DNA from: Candidatus Latescibacterota bacterium
Lineage (GTDB): Bacteria > Latescibacterota > UBA2968
Direction: 5' to 3'
Assembly: GCA_022823725.1 (NCBI GenBank)
Contig: JAJEHL010000013.1
Location: 1-44,934, forward strand
Length of the DNA stretch: 44,934 nt
Part shown: piece by piece, positions 34,855 through 42,694 of the stretch
Layout: every line of letters starts with the position of its first letter
Numbering within the stretch: position 1 is the first letter of the stretch
Notes under the pieces: generated by a model
What the model saw: the letters and a program-made list of their open reading frames with translations, nothing else
What the model was told of the DNA's origin: nothing
Database searches by the model: none
Made by a program: the position numbers and the translations under genes

Positions 34855-36801
34855 ATGACCTCACGCAATAAATCGGATACTCGCCCATTGCACGAAACAC
34901 TGCTCGATGATTTGGAGCAGATGTTGGCTATTTATGACCAATCGGTTCAGCTTATGCTCGAAGCCGTGCGGCACGATGGCTATTTTGACGAGTTCGATCC
35001 AGATGCGCTGATCTGGCCCAAAAGTAAGAGTGGGGCGATGGATATGGAGGCACTGCAATTTCGCGCTCGGCTTGTGGATGCTATTTTTCGAGACCTGCCC
35101 GAGGTCCGCAATGAGCGTTTGGACGAGGCGTACCGTCCTTTTGCAGAGTTGCTTCCGCAATATCACACGGGCAGCCGAATTTATTTGCAACTCAGGCGAC
35201 AATTTGTCGAGCGTGGGCGCGGGGATGCGAAAGATTTTTTGAAGTTGTATCAGTCTCTGTATTTGAAGGCTTTGGCACAGGCGGAGTTGCACGCGCCCGA
35301 AGCCGTTGAAGAGGCTCTGGCTCAGGTGCATATTACACAGGTGCCGATGTCGCATGCCCGCGCTGTTGCAGAGGCTCTTGACAATGTGGAGGCAGATGAG
35401 GACGCGCACTGGGCCGAGGAGTATAGCTGTGAACGAGATGGCGAGCAGATTGTGGGCACTTTGCGCGATTTGTTGCAAGATGTGGCACAGCGCACGCTCA
35501 ATTTGATCGCCGCGGGGGGGTTGTTGTCAACGCGGTATAATTATTTGACGAATTTTGGTTGGTTTGGCGTGTCGGTGTGGAAGGTGATTGTGGATGCGGA
35601 GGTGGCTTTGGCGCGGTTGCGCGAGGCGGGCTATGTGGAACTGGATGGGATAGAGGACGATTTGTTGCACATCAAGGCGCTGTTGATTGAATTTTTGCAC
35701 GCGCATCAGGAAGATCCCACCAAGCTGCGTCCCAGGCTGTACTGGTATGGGCAGGAGTATAGTTATTTGACGCGGGATATGATTGATTTGTCGGTTAAGC
35801 TAATATGCGATGTGAACGCGCAAATCGATCGCGTTGGACAAAGTGTTTCGCGTATAGAAATTCCCGCTTTGTTCGCAGATACGGCGCGAGGGCGATTTTT
35901 GGAATATCCCGATGTCGGGCGCCGGGGGCAATTTTCAAAGTTGCAGCGAGGGATGCGTTTTGTCAGATGGATGGGGACTTCGCTCAAGGTGGGACGTCAA
36001 AAAAAGAAATTGTTGGAAAGAGAAGCCGATCCCATCCGCCGCCGCGAAGCCGGATGGCGCACCTGGCTCGATTGGGGGCGTCGCACGCTGGATATTTTTG
36101 ATATTCGCGTCAACGTTTATATCGATCCCCATTTTGAAGCCATTGTGCGAGATTTGGGAGTCGATGCGGAAGATCGGCGTCTTATTTTTTTGCCAACACA
36201 TCAGAGTTTATTTGACCATCCCGTTTTGTACAGGGTTTTGCAGTCTCGAGAATTTATGAATGCAATGGGATGGGAAAGACCCGAACCTTGTGTGATTCTG
36301 GCGCGCACGGGGCTGGCGCGCTCGGGTATCAAAATTGGGTCGAAACAGATCACGCAGTTTGGGATGACGTCGGAGGTTTTTGATCAGACCTTGGAAAATG
36401 TCGATGGCTATGTGATGCTCGAGCGATCCCGTGCTGCGGGCCATACGACACAGCGCGTGGCACAGGCATTGACAGAGCGACCGGGCGTTATTTATCCCAT
36501 GGCGACGACGGCGGCTTTTGCGATTCAACAATTTCCGCTTCAACACGGAGTGTTTGCACAATTGCCCCAGGATGTGGTGATTGTGCCGATTGCGTACCGC
36601 GGGCTTCACGCGCTGTGGCCCAAGTGTCCAAAGGGCAATATCAATATCAATCCAGGGCAGGTCGATGTGTGGGTCTCGCCGCCTATGCTGGGGGAGACGA
36701 CCCTGTTGCCCAAAAGACGGTCTCTGCGGATTCAGTCCGAGGCTGCCGCGCTGTTTCAAGCGGTGCATATTGCGACGTTGTTGAATCCGGAAGAGTCTTA
36801 A
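34855..36801 (+). CDS. Large glycerolipid acyltransferase, candidate DHAP or G3P acyltransferase
   Basis: The 648-residue protein is in two halves. Residues 1-430 are mostly helical and not recognised. From about 430 there is a glycerolipid acyltransferase domain, with the HX4D motif HQSLFD (449-454), GYVMLERSR (518-526) and the PGVIYPMATTAAFA segment. Such enzymes acylate G3P, DHAP or 1-acyl-G3P. It lies 9 bases after the reductase gene and before the AGPS-like gene. A role as DHAP acyltransferase (like GNPAT) fits because AGPS needs acyl-DHAP. Its domain layout differs from PlsB and GNPAT, so the assignment is an inference. Confidence 0.75.
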   Translation: MTSRNKSDTRPLHETLLDDLEQMLAIYDQSVQLMLEAVRHDGYFDEFDPDALIWPKSKSGAMDMEALQFRARLVDAIFRDLPEVRNERLDEAYRPFAELLPQYHTGSRIYLQLRRQFVERGRGDAKDFLKLYQSLYLKALAQAELHAPEAVEEALAQVHITQVPMSHARAVAEALDNVEADEDAHWAEEYSCERDGEQIVGTLRDLLQDVAQRTLNLIAAGGLLSTRYNYLTNFGWFGVSVWKVIVDAEVALARLREAGYVELDGIEDDLLHIKALLIEFLHAHQEDPTKLRPRLYWYGQEYSYLTRDMIDLSVKLICDVNAQIDRVGQSVSRIEIPALFADTARGRFLEYPDVGRRGQFSKLQRGMRFVRWMGTSLKVGRQKKKLLEREADPIRRREAGWRTWLDWGRRTLDIFDIRVNVYIDPHFEAIVRDLGVDAEDRRLIFLPTHQSLFDHPVLYRVLQSREFMNAMGWERPEPCVILARTGLARSGIKIGSKQITQFGMTSEVFDQTLENVDGYVMLERSRAAGHTTQRVAQALTERPGVIYPMATTAAFAIQQFPLQHGVFAQLPQDVVIVPIAYRGLHALWPKCPKGNININPGQVDVWVSPPMLGETTLLPKRRSLRIQSEAAALFQAVHIATLLNPEES

Positions 36802-36856
36802 ATCAACGAATCAACGGTCAGTGGTCAAAAATCAGCGAACAATCCCATCCATCGTC

Positions 36857-36908
36857 ATTGCGGCCCCTGCTTAAATCATACAGGGGCAGGCATGCTTTAA
36901 GCCGCAAT
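36857..36908. repeat. Nested small palindrome, copy 2
   Basis: CCCCTG/CAGGGG (36864-36869, 36881-36886) sits inside a perfect 8-bp outer stem, ATTGCGGC/GCCGCAAT (36857-36864, 36901-36908). The segment GGGGCAGGCATG between them is shared with the other copies. It occupies the 164-base gap between the acyltransferase and AGPS-like genes and has no T-run. Confidence 0.5.
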
Positions 36909-36965
36909 CCAGAGGTTTTGGGTGGTTGGGCGGGGTTCGTCTATTCGCATTTTGCGAGGTAAAAA

Positions 36966-38801
36966 ATGAATGAACTGATGGTTGTCGCACTTTTATTAAT
37001 ACTGGTCTTTTTGCTCGTTCGAGGGCGTCGCGTTTTTGCCAGTAAAGGCCGTTTTTCTGATGAAGTAGCAGAAGGCGAGCGGTTTGCTCACAAGTGGGGG
37101 TATAAGGATACGCGGTTTGAGTTTGACGATGACAGGACTGTGCAGGTGACGGGAACGCGGTATCCGTTGTGTGGCTATCGGATGCCGTATTTTCTGCCTT
37201 TTGTCGAAGAGGTGCTCGAGGTGCCGATCCGTCCCGAAGATATGGGGCAAGAGGTTGAGCACTGCGATTTGCCCGCGTCCGTGGCAAATGATGAATTTTT
37301 GAGGGCGGTGCGCGAGGTGCTCAATGACGATGGTGTTTCTCAGGAGGATATGGAGCGTCTGGTGCATAGCCACGGGCAGTTGAGTGTGGATGAGGTGTAT
37401 CAAATTTTGTACCATCGGCCACCCGAACGCCTGGTGGATGTGGTGTTGTTCCCGGAGGAAGACGCGGATATTCAGGCTATTGTTCAGCTTGCAAATGATC
37501 ACAATGTGGTGCTGGTGCCCTATGGCGGCGGGACGAATGTGAGTGGCGCGCTCGCAATTCCGACGTCAGAGACGCGAATGGTCGCGTCGGTGGATATGCG
37601 TCGCATGAATCGCATTGTGCAGGTGGATGAAGAGAATTTTCAAGCGTGTGTGCAGGCGGGGATTTCGGGTAAGCAATTGGAGATTGCGCTGAATGGGCTG
37701 GGATACACGTCGGGACACGATCCAGATAGTCTGGAGTTTTCAACTCTGGGAGGATGGATTGCGACCAATGCCAGTGGTATGAAAAAAAATCGGTATGGCA
37801 ATATTGAGGATATTGTGATAGAAGCCACGCTGGTGACGCCAACAGGGGAGGTGGAGACACGCCATGCGACGCCGCGCAATTCGACAGGTGTGCAGCCCCG
37901 GTCGTTTTTGTTTGGGAGTGAGGGCAATTTGGGGATTATTACCCGGGCGACGATAAAGATCCACAAACAGCCCGAAGCACAGGCGTTTGGTTCGCTGGTG
38001 TTTCCGTCATTTGAACGGGGTGTAAGTTACTTAAAAGCACTTCGTCCAACGGGGCAAGTTCCGGCGAGTATTCGGCTGGTGAACAATACGGAATTACAGC
38101 TTGGGCAGGCGCTGAAGCCCGAGGCAAAAGGCTTCAAGAAGCTCCAGCAGGATATTCAGCAATTTTTTTTGGTTAAGGTCAAGGGGTTTGATCCAAAGCA
38201 GTTGGTGGCGTGTACGATTGTGATGGAGGGAACGAAAGACGAGGTCCGGCAGCAGGCAAAGACGATTTTTCGTTTGGCGAAGAAATACGGCGGTATTTCG
38301 GGTGGGGCGCACAGGGGCGAGCGGGGGTATATGTTGACGTTTGGGATTGCGTATATTCGCGATTTCTTTACTCAGTTTCACATTTTGGGCGAGACATTTG
38401 AAACTTCTGTGCCGTGGACTAATATTCACGATGTTATTGGTGCGGTGGAAAAGAAGTTGGTTATTTTGTGTGAAGAATACGGCGTGCCGGGCAAACCCTT
38501 TCTGGCCTATCGCGTGACGCAGACCTATCACACGGGCGTGTGCATTTATTTTACTATGGGTTTTTGTGCGCAGGGGCTTGAGGATTCGGTTGGCGTTTAT
38601 CACGCGATTGAGCGCCAGTTGCGGCAGGAGATTTTAGACCACGGCGGGTCTTTGTCACATCATCACGGCGTGGGCAAGCTCCGCAGTGGCTTTTTGCCGC
38701 AGATTCAAAGCGAAAATAGCATTGCGGTGTTGCGGCAGATGAAAAAGGCGATGGATCCAAATAATATCTTTGCCATTGGCAATGGGGCGTTTGCGGATTG
38801 A
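36966..38801 (+). CDS. Alkyl-DHAP synthase (alkylglycerone-phosphate synthase) homologue
   Basis: This 611-residue flavoprotein is very like animal AGPS, which replaces the acyl chain of acyl-DHAP with a fatty alcohol to form the ether bond. Shared segments include RYPLCG (65-70), HDPDSLEFST (251-260), SGMKKNRYGNIED (270-282), RLVNN (370-374), KVKGFDP (404-410), GETFETSVPW (475-484), CIYF (526-529) and the SHHHGVGKLR active-site histidines (564-573). It is therefore a better match to AGPS than to D-lactate or glycolate oxidases of the same FAD-binding fold. The N-terminus has one membrane helix (about 4-18) in place of the peroxisomal signal. Ribosome binding site GAGGT. Confidence 0.88.
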   Translation: MNELMVVALLLILVFLLVRGRRVFASKGRFSDEVAEGERFAHKWGYKDTRFEFDDDRTVQVTGTRYPLCGYRMPYFLPFVEEVLEVPIRPEDMGQEVEHCDLPASVANDEFLRAVREVLNDDGVSQEDMERLVHSHGQLSVDEVYQILYHRPPERLVDVVLFPEEDADIQAIVQLANDHNVVLVPYGGGTNVSGALAIPTSETRMVASVDMRRMNRIVQVDEENFQACVQAGISGKQLEIALNGLGYTSGHDPDSLEFSTLGGWIATNASGMKKNRYGNIEDIVIEATLVTPTGEVETRHATPRNSTGVQPRSFLFGSEGNLGIITRATIKIHKQPEAQAFGSLVFPSFERGVSYLKALRPTGQVPASIRLVNNTELQLGQALKPEAKGFKKLQQDIQQFFLVKVKGFDPKQLVACTIVMEGTKDEVRQQAKTIFRLAKKYGGISGGAHRGERGYMLTFGIAYIRDFFTQFHILGETFETSVPWTNIHDVIGAVEKKLVILCEEYGVPGKPFLAYRVTQTYHTGVCIYFTMGFCAQGLEDSVGVYHAIERQLRQEILDHGGSLSHHHGVGKLRSGFLPQIQSENSIAVLRQMKKAMDPNNIFAIGNGAFAD

Positions 38802-38816
38802 AATGGAAAGGACCAA

Positions 38817-39647
38817 TTGATTTTGAGTGGCGCGATGTTCAGGGATAAGGTAGCGATTATTACGGGCGCGTCTTCGGGACTTGGGGCTGCGTTGGCTCTG
38901 GAATTGGCGAAGCAGGGCGCACATCTGGCATTGTTTGCGCGGCGGGAGGAAATGCTGGGCGAGACGGCTGAGCAGTGTCGGCGGTTGGGCGTGCAGGTGG
39001 TGACAGTGGTGGGGGATGTTACACGGGTCGAAGATTGCGAACAATTGATTGAGGCGACGATTGCAGCTTATGGTCGTATAGATTATTTGATTGCCAATGC
39101 AGGGATCAGTATGTGGGCGCGGTTTGACGAGGTGGAAGATTTGGAGGTGTTTCGCAAGCTGATGGAGACCAATTATCTCGGTCTGGTTTATTGCGTGCAT
39201 GCGGCATTGCCACATTTGAAAGTTTCGAAGGGTATGATTGTGGCCATTGCATCTTTGCAGAGTAAATTTGGTGTGCCTTTGCACACGGGATATGGTGCGT
39301 CAAAGCACGCGGTGCTGGGTTTTTTAAACGCCCTGCGTCTGGAAGTCCAGGAAGTGCATGTTTTGACGGTTTTGCCGCACTGGCTTCAGGGGACGAATTT
39401 GAGACAGCACGCTTTTGGGAAGGATGGGGAAGCATTGGGCGATTCTTCACAACGGCACAATAAAGAGGCACTTTCTCTTAGATCTTGTTGCATGGCAATT
39501 TTGAAAGCGATGCGAAAACAGAAGCGCGAATTGGTGCTTCCCTGGCACCACCGCGCATTGCCCTTTCTTCAAGCGATTCATCCCAAAATTGTCGAGTGGC
39601 TGGTGAGGAGGAAGATGAGGGACCAGGGTTTGGGGGAGATGGGGTGA
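38817..39647 (+). CDS. Short-chain dehydrogenase, candidate alkyl-DHAP reductase
   Basis: The 276-residue SDR has TGASSGLGAALA for the cofactor, NAGISMW, the catalytic YGASK and a C-terminal extension with a basic end. Extended SDRs of this look (DHRS7-like) include the mammalian acyl/alkyl-DHAP reductase, which makes alkyl-G3P. That would finish the pathway begun by the three upstream genes. The start is a TTG at 38817 with AAAGGA upstream; ATG 38835 is the alternative. The stop overlaps the next gene's ATG (TGATG). Substrate is inferred from context. Confidence 0.8.
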   Translation: MILSGAMFRDKVAIITGASSGLGAALALELAKQGAHLALFARREEMLGETAEQCRRLGVQVVTVVGDVTRVEDCEQLIEATIAAYGRIDYLIANAGISMWARFDEVEDLEVFRKLMETNYLGLVYCVHAALPHLKVSKGMIVAIASLQSKFGVPLHTGYGASKHAVLGFLNALRLEVQEVHVLTVLPHWLQGTNLRQHAFGKDGEALGDSSQRHNKEALSLRSCCMAILKAMRKQKRELVLPWHHRALPFLQAIHPKIVEWLVRRKMRDQGLGEMG

Positions 39648-40699
39648 TGCCCGATGGTCTTGGAACTTCCATAGAAGAAGCAGTGGGGCAGATGTTGATG
39701 ATCGGTTTTCGCGGTGATGTTTTAGATGGAGATATCACGGCGATGCTCCGGGATATTCAACCCGGTGGGGTTGTGCTTTTTGATTATGATCTGCCGAGTA
39801 AGGGTGAGGTGGTGCGAAATATTGCGTCTCCGCAGCAACTGTGCGCTTTGACCTCGGCGCTTCAGGGTATAGCTCCCTATTTTATCGCGGTTGATGCAGA
39901 GGGCGGATACGTCAATCGGCTCAAGAATAAATATGGATTTGCCGTCTCTGTACCCTCTGCTCAAGAACTCGGCAGGCAGTCTCCGGGTGAGACAAAAAGA
40001 GTGGCAGACGCACTTGCGCGCGAATTGAAAGAGATGGGAATTAACTGGAATTTTGCTCCGGTTGTCGATGTGAATATAGATCCCAAAAGTCCGGCTATTG
40101 GCGCGATAGAACGGTCTTTTAGCGGTGTGCCGAGGACTGTGGTAGCGCATGCGAATGTGTTTGTTAAGGCGCATCGAGAACGAAGGGTGATACCGACGCT
40201 GAAACACTTTCCCGGACACGGGAGTGCAGCGGGTGATACACATCTCGGTGTTGCGGATGTTACGGAGACGTACCGACGTGCGAAAGAGCTTTTGCCGTAT
40301 CAAAAATTTATCCAGAAGGGCTATGAAGATCCGATTCTTACCGCGCATATTGTCAATCGGAAGCTCGATAAAAGTGGAAGACCAGCAACTTTGTCGCATG
40401 ATATTGTGACGAAGCTTCTCAGGTATGAGATGGGTTTTGATGGGGTTATTATTTCCGATGATATGCAGATGGGGGCGATTGTCGAGGCGTATGGGTTGAC
40501 AGAGGCGGTTGTTGAAGCCGTAAAAGCAGGTGTTGATATGATTCTGCTCGCCAACCAGATTGGGGAATACAATATTGAGCAGGTGTACGATGTTAAAAAT
40601 GCTATTGTGCAGGCGGTGGCAGATGGCGTTGTAGGAGAAGATCGCATTTGCGAATCCTTTAATCGGATTCAAAGATTGAAGCAGAGGTTCGGGATTTAA
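39647..40699 (+). CDS. GH3 beta-N-acetylhexosaminidase (NagZ-like)
   Basis: The 350-residue glycoside hydrolase family 3 enzyme has the NagZ-specific acid/base segment KHFPGHGSAAGDTH (186-199) and the nucleophile region IISDDMQMG (269-276). AVDAEGGYVNRL is the conserved substrate-binding strand. There is no signal peptide, fitting the cytoplasmic role of NagZ in recycling anhydro-muropeptides. ATG 39647 overlaps the SDR stop; an upstream open frame to 39485 is a shadow of the SDR gene. The link to lipid synthesis is unclear; coupling may only reflect operon growth. Confidence 0.85.
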   Translation: MPDGLGTSIEEAVGQMLMIGFRGDVLDGDITAMLRDIQPGGVVLFDYDLPSKGEVVRNIASPQQLCALTSALQGIAPYFIAVDAEGGYVNRLKNKYGFAVSVPSAQELGRQSPGETKRVADALARELKEMGINWNFAPVVDVNIDPKSPAIGAIERSFSGVPRTVVAHANVFVKAHRERRVIPTLKHFPGHGSAAGDTHLGVADVTETYRRAKELLPYQKFIQKGYEDPILTAHIVNRKLDKSGRPATLSHDIVTKLLRYEMGFDGVIISDDMQMGAIVEAYGLTEAVVEAVKAGVDMILLANQIGEYNIEQVYDVKNAIVQAVADGVVGEDRICESFNRIQRLKQRFGI

Positions 40700-40709
40700 C
40701 GGAGAGAAC

Positions 40710-40832
40710 GTGACGTCTTCTGATCTGCATCCAAAGCCAGAAGCGCGATCTGAGGCGGATGCTCAGACGGCAGTCACCACCCAAGTCACCACCCAAGTCA
40801 CCACCCAAGTTACCACCCAAGTCACCCCCTAA
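40710..40832 (+). CDS. Possible 40-residue peptide with VTTQ repeats
   Basis: A GTG start at 40710 with GGAGAG upstream opens a 40-codon frame just 10 bases after the GH3 stop. The second half is VTTQ repeated four times then VTP, made by the 12-base tandem repeat at 40772. It may be a real small protein, the remnant of a longer gene, or chance. The good ribosome binding site is the main support. Confidence 0.3.
   Translation: MTSSDLHPKPEARSEADAQTAVTTQVTTQVTTQVTTQVTP
40772..40831 (+). repeat. 12-base tandem repeat (five units)
   Basis: Units of AGTCACCACCCA start at 40772, 40784, 40796, 40808 (one change) and 40820 (diverged), and a partial sixth follows at 40832. The period is a multiple of three, so any frame across it gives a four-residue repeat. 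The first three units are identical, which suggests recent expansion. Confidence 0.85.
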
Positions 40833-40910
40833 GTCACCTCAGAACCTCGATAGATTTGTTCTTACATTAAGGATACAAGATCGTTTCCGCCTGTATCGGG
40901 TTAGATCCTA

Positions 40911-40941
40911 CTCATCTCATTACGAGGTGAGTTTTCTTTTT
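40911..40941 (+). terminator. Terminator-like hairpin just before the diacylglycerol kinase gene
   Basis: CTCATCTC and GAGGTGAG (one G-U pair) form an 8-bp stem with a 5-base loop, followed by TTTTCTTTTT. It ends only 6 bases before the ATG at 40948, so it may be an attenuator for that gene as well as the end of the ether-lipid/GH3 transcript. The rest of 40833-40910 shows no gene. Confidence 0.65.
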
Positions 40942-40947
40942 AATTTT

Positions 40948-41823
40948 ATGTCAAATCACTGGACAATTATTGCGAATCCCGTTTCGGGACGTGGCCGTGC
41001 AAGGCGCATAGGCGAGCGGGTTGCGGATTTGTTGCGTGAGCGCGGTGTAAATGCCGATTTGATGTTATCGGAGGCACCGGGCGATTGCGAGCGGTTAGCG
41101 CGGGAAGTGTTGGCGCAGGGCGTGCGACGGGTTGTTGCATGCGGGGGGGATGGGACTGTGCATGAGGTGATCAATGGTCTCGCAAATTCCGATGCGATTT
41201 TAGGGGTTGTGCCTTGTGGTCGCGGGAATGATCTGGCGCGGGCATTGGGGTTGTCCAGAGATGTGAAGGCCGTGGTCAATACGCTGATGCATGGGGTGGA
41301 TCGCGCGATTGATTTGGGAAGAGTGGGAGACCGATTTTTTTCGACTGTTGCGAGTTTGGGTTTCGATACGGCGGTGGCGCAAAGGGCGCGGTCTCGACCT
41401 TCGAGATTGGGTGGGACAGCGTCCTATTGTCTGGCGGTTTTGCAAACATTATCTGGATATCGATCCCCTCTTGTGCGTCTGCGGGGAGATTTTGGCATTT
41501 TTGAAGGGCGTGTTTTGCTGGCGGCAACGGCGAATGCGCCTTTTTATGGAAGTGGGGTCAAAATTGCACCCGATGCCATTGTTGACGATGGGATGCTGGA
41601 TGTATGTATTGTGGCAGATGTTTCGCGCTGGACGGTTTTACGGATGTTTTTGCGCGCGTATTCCGGCGCGCATGTTGGTCATTCTGCTGTGCGTGTTGTG
41701 CAGACGAGAACTTTGCAGATTGAGTCCGATGATTCTCTGTGGATTTTTGCCGATGGGGAACCCGTGTGTGAGGTTCCCGCGAAGATTGAGGTTGTTCCGG
41801 GTGCGTTGAGGGTGAAGGTATAG
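40948..41823 (+). CDS. Diacylglycerol kinase-family lipid kinase (YegS/BmrU-like)
   Basis: The 291-residue protein has the DAGK catalytic domain with NPVSGRGRAR (10-19) and the ATP motif GGDGT (66-70), then the C-terminal beta domain with SLGFDTAVA, DGMLDVCIV and SDDSLWIFADGEP. Family members phosphorylate diacylglycerol, undecaprenol or other lipids. ATG 40948 fits the normal N-terminus, but has no clear ribosome binding site and follows directly on a hairpin. The frame is open to 40759 through the tandem repeat, giving PPKS repeats that look like a shadow. It may serve lipid recycling alongside the ether-lipid genes; this is inference. Confidence 0.85.
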   Translation: MSNHWTIIANPVSGRGRARRIGERVADLLRERGVNADLMLSEAPGDCERLAREVLAQGVRRVVACGGDGTVHEVINGLANSDAILGVVPCGRGNDLARALGLSRDVKAVVNTLMHGVDRAIDLGRVGDRFFSTVASLGFDTAVAQRARSRPSRLGGTASYCLAVLQTLSGYRSPLVRLRGDFGIFEGRVLLAATANAPFYGSGVKIAPDAIVDDGMLDVCIVADVSRWTVLRMFLRAYSGAHVGHSAVRVVQTRTLQIESDDSLWIFADGEPVCEVPAKIEVVPGALRVKV

Positions 41824-41837
41824 TGAATTTTGGTTTT

Positions 41838-41880
41838 AAGTGTTCATTTTCGGACACTTGTGTATCATTTTCGGACACTT
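41838..41880 (+). promoter_or_regulatory. Two direct repeats, probable sigma-54 activator sites
   Basis: The 16-base sequence TCATTTTCGGACACTT occurs at 41844-41859 and again at 41865-41880, exactly 21 bases apart (two helix turns). The first copy is part of an inverted repeat AAGTGT-N10-ACACTT (41838-41859). They lie about 60-100 bases upstream of the -24 box, the usual place for enhancer-binding protein sites. Confidence 0.7.
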
Positions 41881-41941
41881 TTGGGATTGTAAAATTTGGC
41901 CGTTTTTTATAACAGGTTGAAAAATAATGAGATAAATATTT

Positions 41942-41957
41942 TGGCACGGATATTGCA
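41942..41957 (+). promoter_or_regulatory. Sigma-54 promoter (-24/-12) of the ABC ATPase gene
   Basis: TGGCAC (41942-41947), five bases, then TTGCA (41953-41957) matches the RpoN consensus with correct spacing. Transcription would start near 41968, about 48 bases before the ATG at 42016. Activation would need an NtrC-type regulator, probably at the repeats upstream; none is encoded in the window. Confidence 0.8.
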
Positions 41958-42015
41958 TAGGATACAGTTACAATTTGATCAGTTGTTCAAAGTTAGCGTA
42001 TAAAGGAGGTTCGAG

Positions 42016-42690
42016 ATGATTCAGATGTCGGGTATTCAAAAGTGGTATTCGTCGCGTTTTATTCGTACGGTTGTGTTGCAGGGTATTGATCTGGAGATTT
42101 CGTCTGGGGAGTTTGTGTCCATTATGGGGCCTTCTGGTTCGGGCAAATCTACGCTGTTGCACATTATGGGCATGCTGGATTCAGCGAATAGAGGGGAATA
42201 CTTGTTTGATGGCGAAGCCGTGCATAAGATGCGCGAGCGCGAGCGGTCGGATTGTCACAAAAACAATATCGGTTTTGTGTTTCAGAGCTATCATCTGATT
42301 GACGAACTGACTGTGTACGGCAATATCGAGACGCCTTTGTTGTACAAGAAGGTGAAGAGCGATGAACGCGAGGAGATGGTGAATGCGATGCTGGATGAGT
42401 TTGATCTGGTGGAGAAGAAAGATTTGTTTCCCCACCAGTTGTCTGGCGGGGAACAGCAGCGCGTGGGCGTTGCGCGCGCCGTGGTGATTAAACCGCGCGT
42501 GATTCTGGCTGATGAACCCACGGGGAATTTAAATTCGACGCAGGGCGAGCATGTGATGGATTTGTTCACTAAGTTGCATGGGGAAGGGACAACGATTGTG
42601 CAGGTGACGCATTCGGAAAAGTGGGCGGGCTATAGCAAACGCATTGTGCATTTGCTCGATGGAGAAGTGGTGAGGGATGAGGGGGTGTGA
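42016..42690 (+). CDS. LolD/MacB-type ABC transporter ATP-binding protein
   Basis: This 224-residue ATPase belongs to the MacB/LolD/FtsE group. It has GPSGSGKSTLLHIMGMLD (Walker A), the LSGGEQQRVGVARA signature, VILADEPTGNL (Walker B) and the switch histidine in QVTHSEK. Such proteins pair with FtsX/MacB permeases to extract lipoproteins or pump peptides and drugs. The expected permease is absent; the next gene is a convergent toxin only 4 bases away. It has a strong AAAGGAGG site and sigma-54 control. The permease may have been lost or moved by insertion of the toxin region. Confidence 0.9.
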   Translation: MIQMSGIQKWYSSRFIRTVVLQGIDLEISSGEFVSIMGPSGSGKSTLLHIMGMLDSANRGEYLFDGEAVHKMRERERSDCHKNNIGFVFQSYHLIDELTVYGNIETPLLYKKVKSDEREEMVNAMLDEFDLVEKKDLFPHQLSGGEQQRVGVARAVVIKPRVILADEPTGNLNSTQGEHVMDLFTKLHGEGTTIVQVTHSEKWAGYSKRIVHLLDGEVVRDEGV

Positions 42691-42694
42691 TAAT

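Noticed and set aside
36966-38801. D-lactate dehydrogenase or glycolate oxidase subunit
   Set aside because: The FAD fold is shared, but the C-terminal SHHHGVGKLR and other long segments match AGPS specifically.
39485-39646. Longer N-terminus for the GH3 enzyme
   Set aside because: This stretch is the shadow of the SDR gene in another frame; the coupled ATG at 39647 fits the family.
40772-40831. CRISPR array
   Set aside because: Units are 12 bases long, contiguous and have no spacers.
40759-40947. N-terminal PPKS-repeat extension of the diacylglycerol kinase
   Set aside because: It is the +2 frame of the tandem repeat and has no ribosome binding site; family homology starts at the ATG at 40948.
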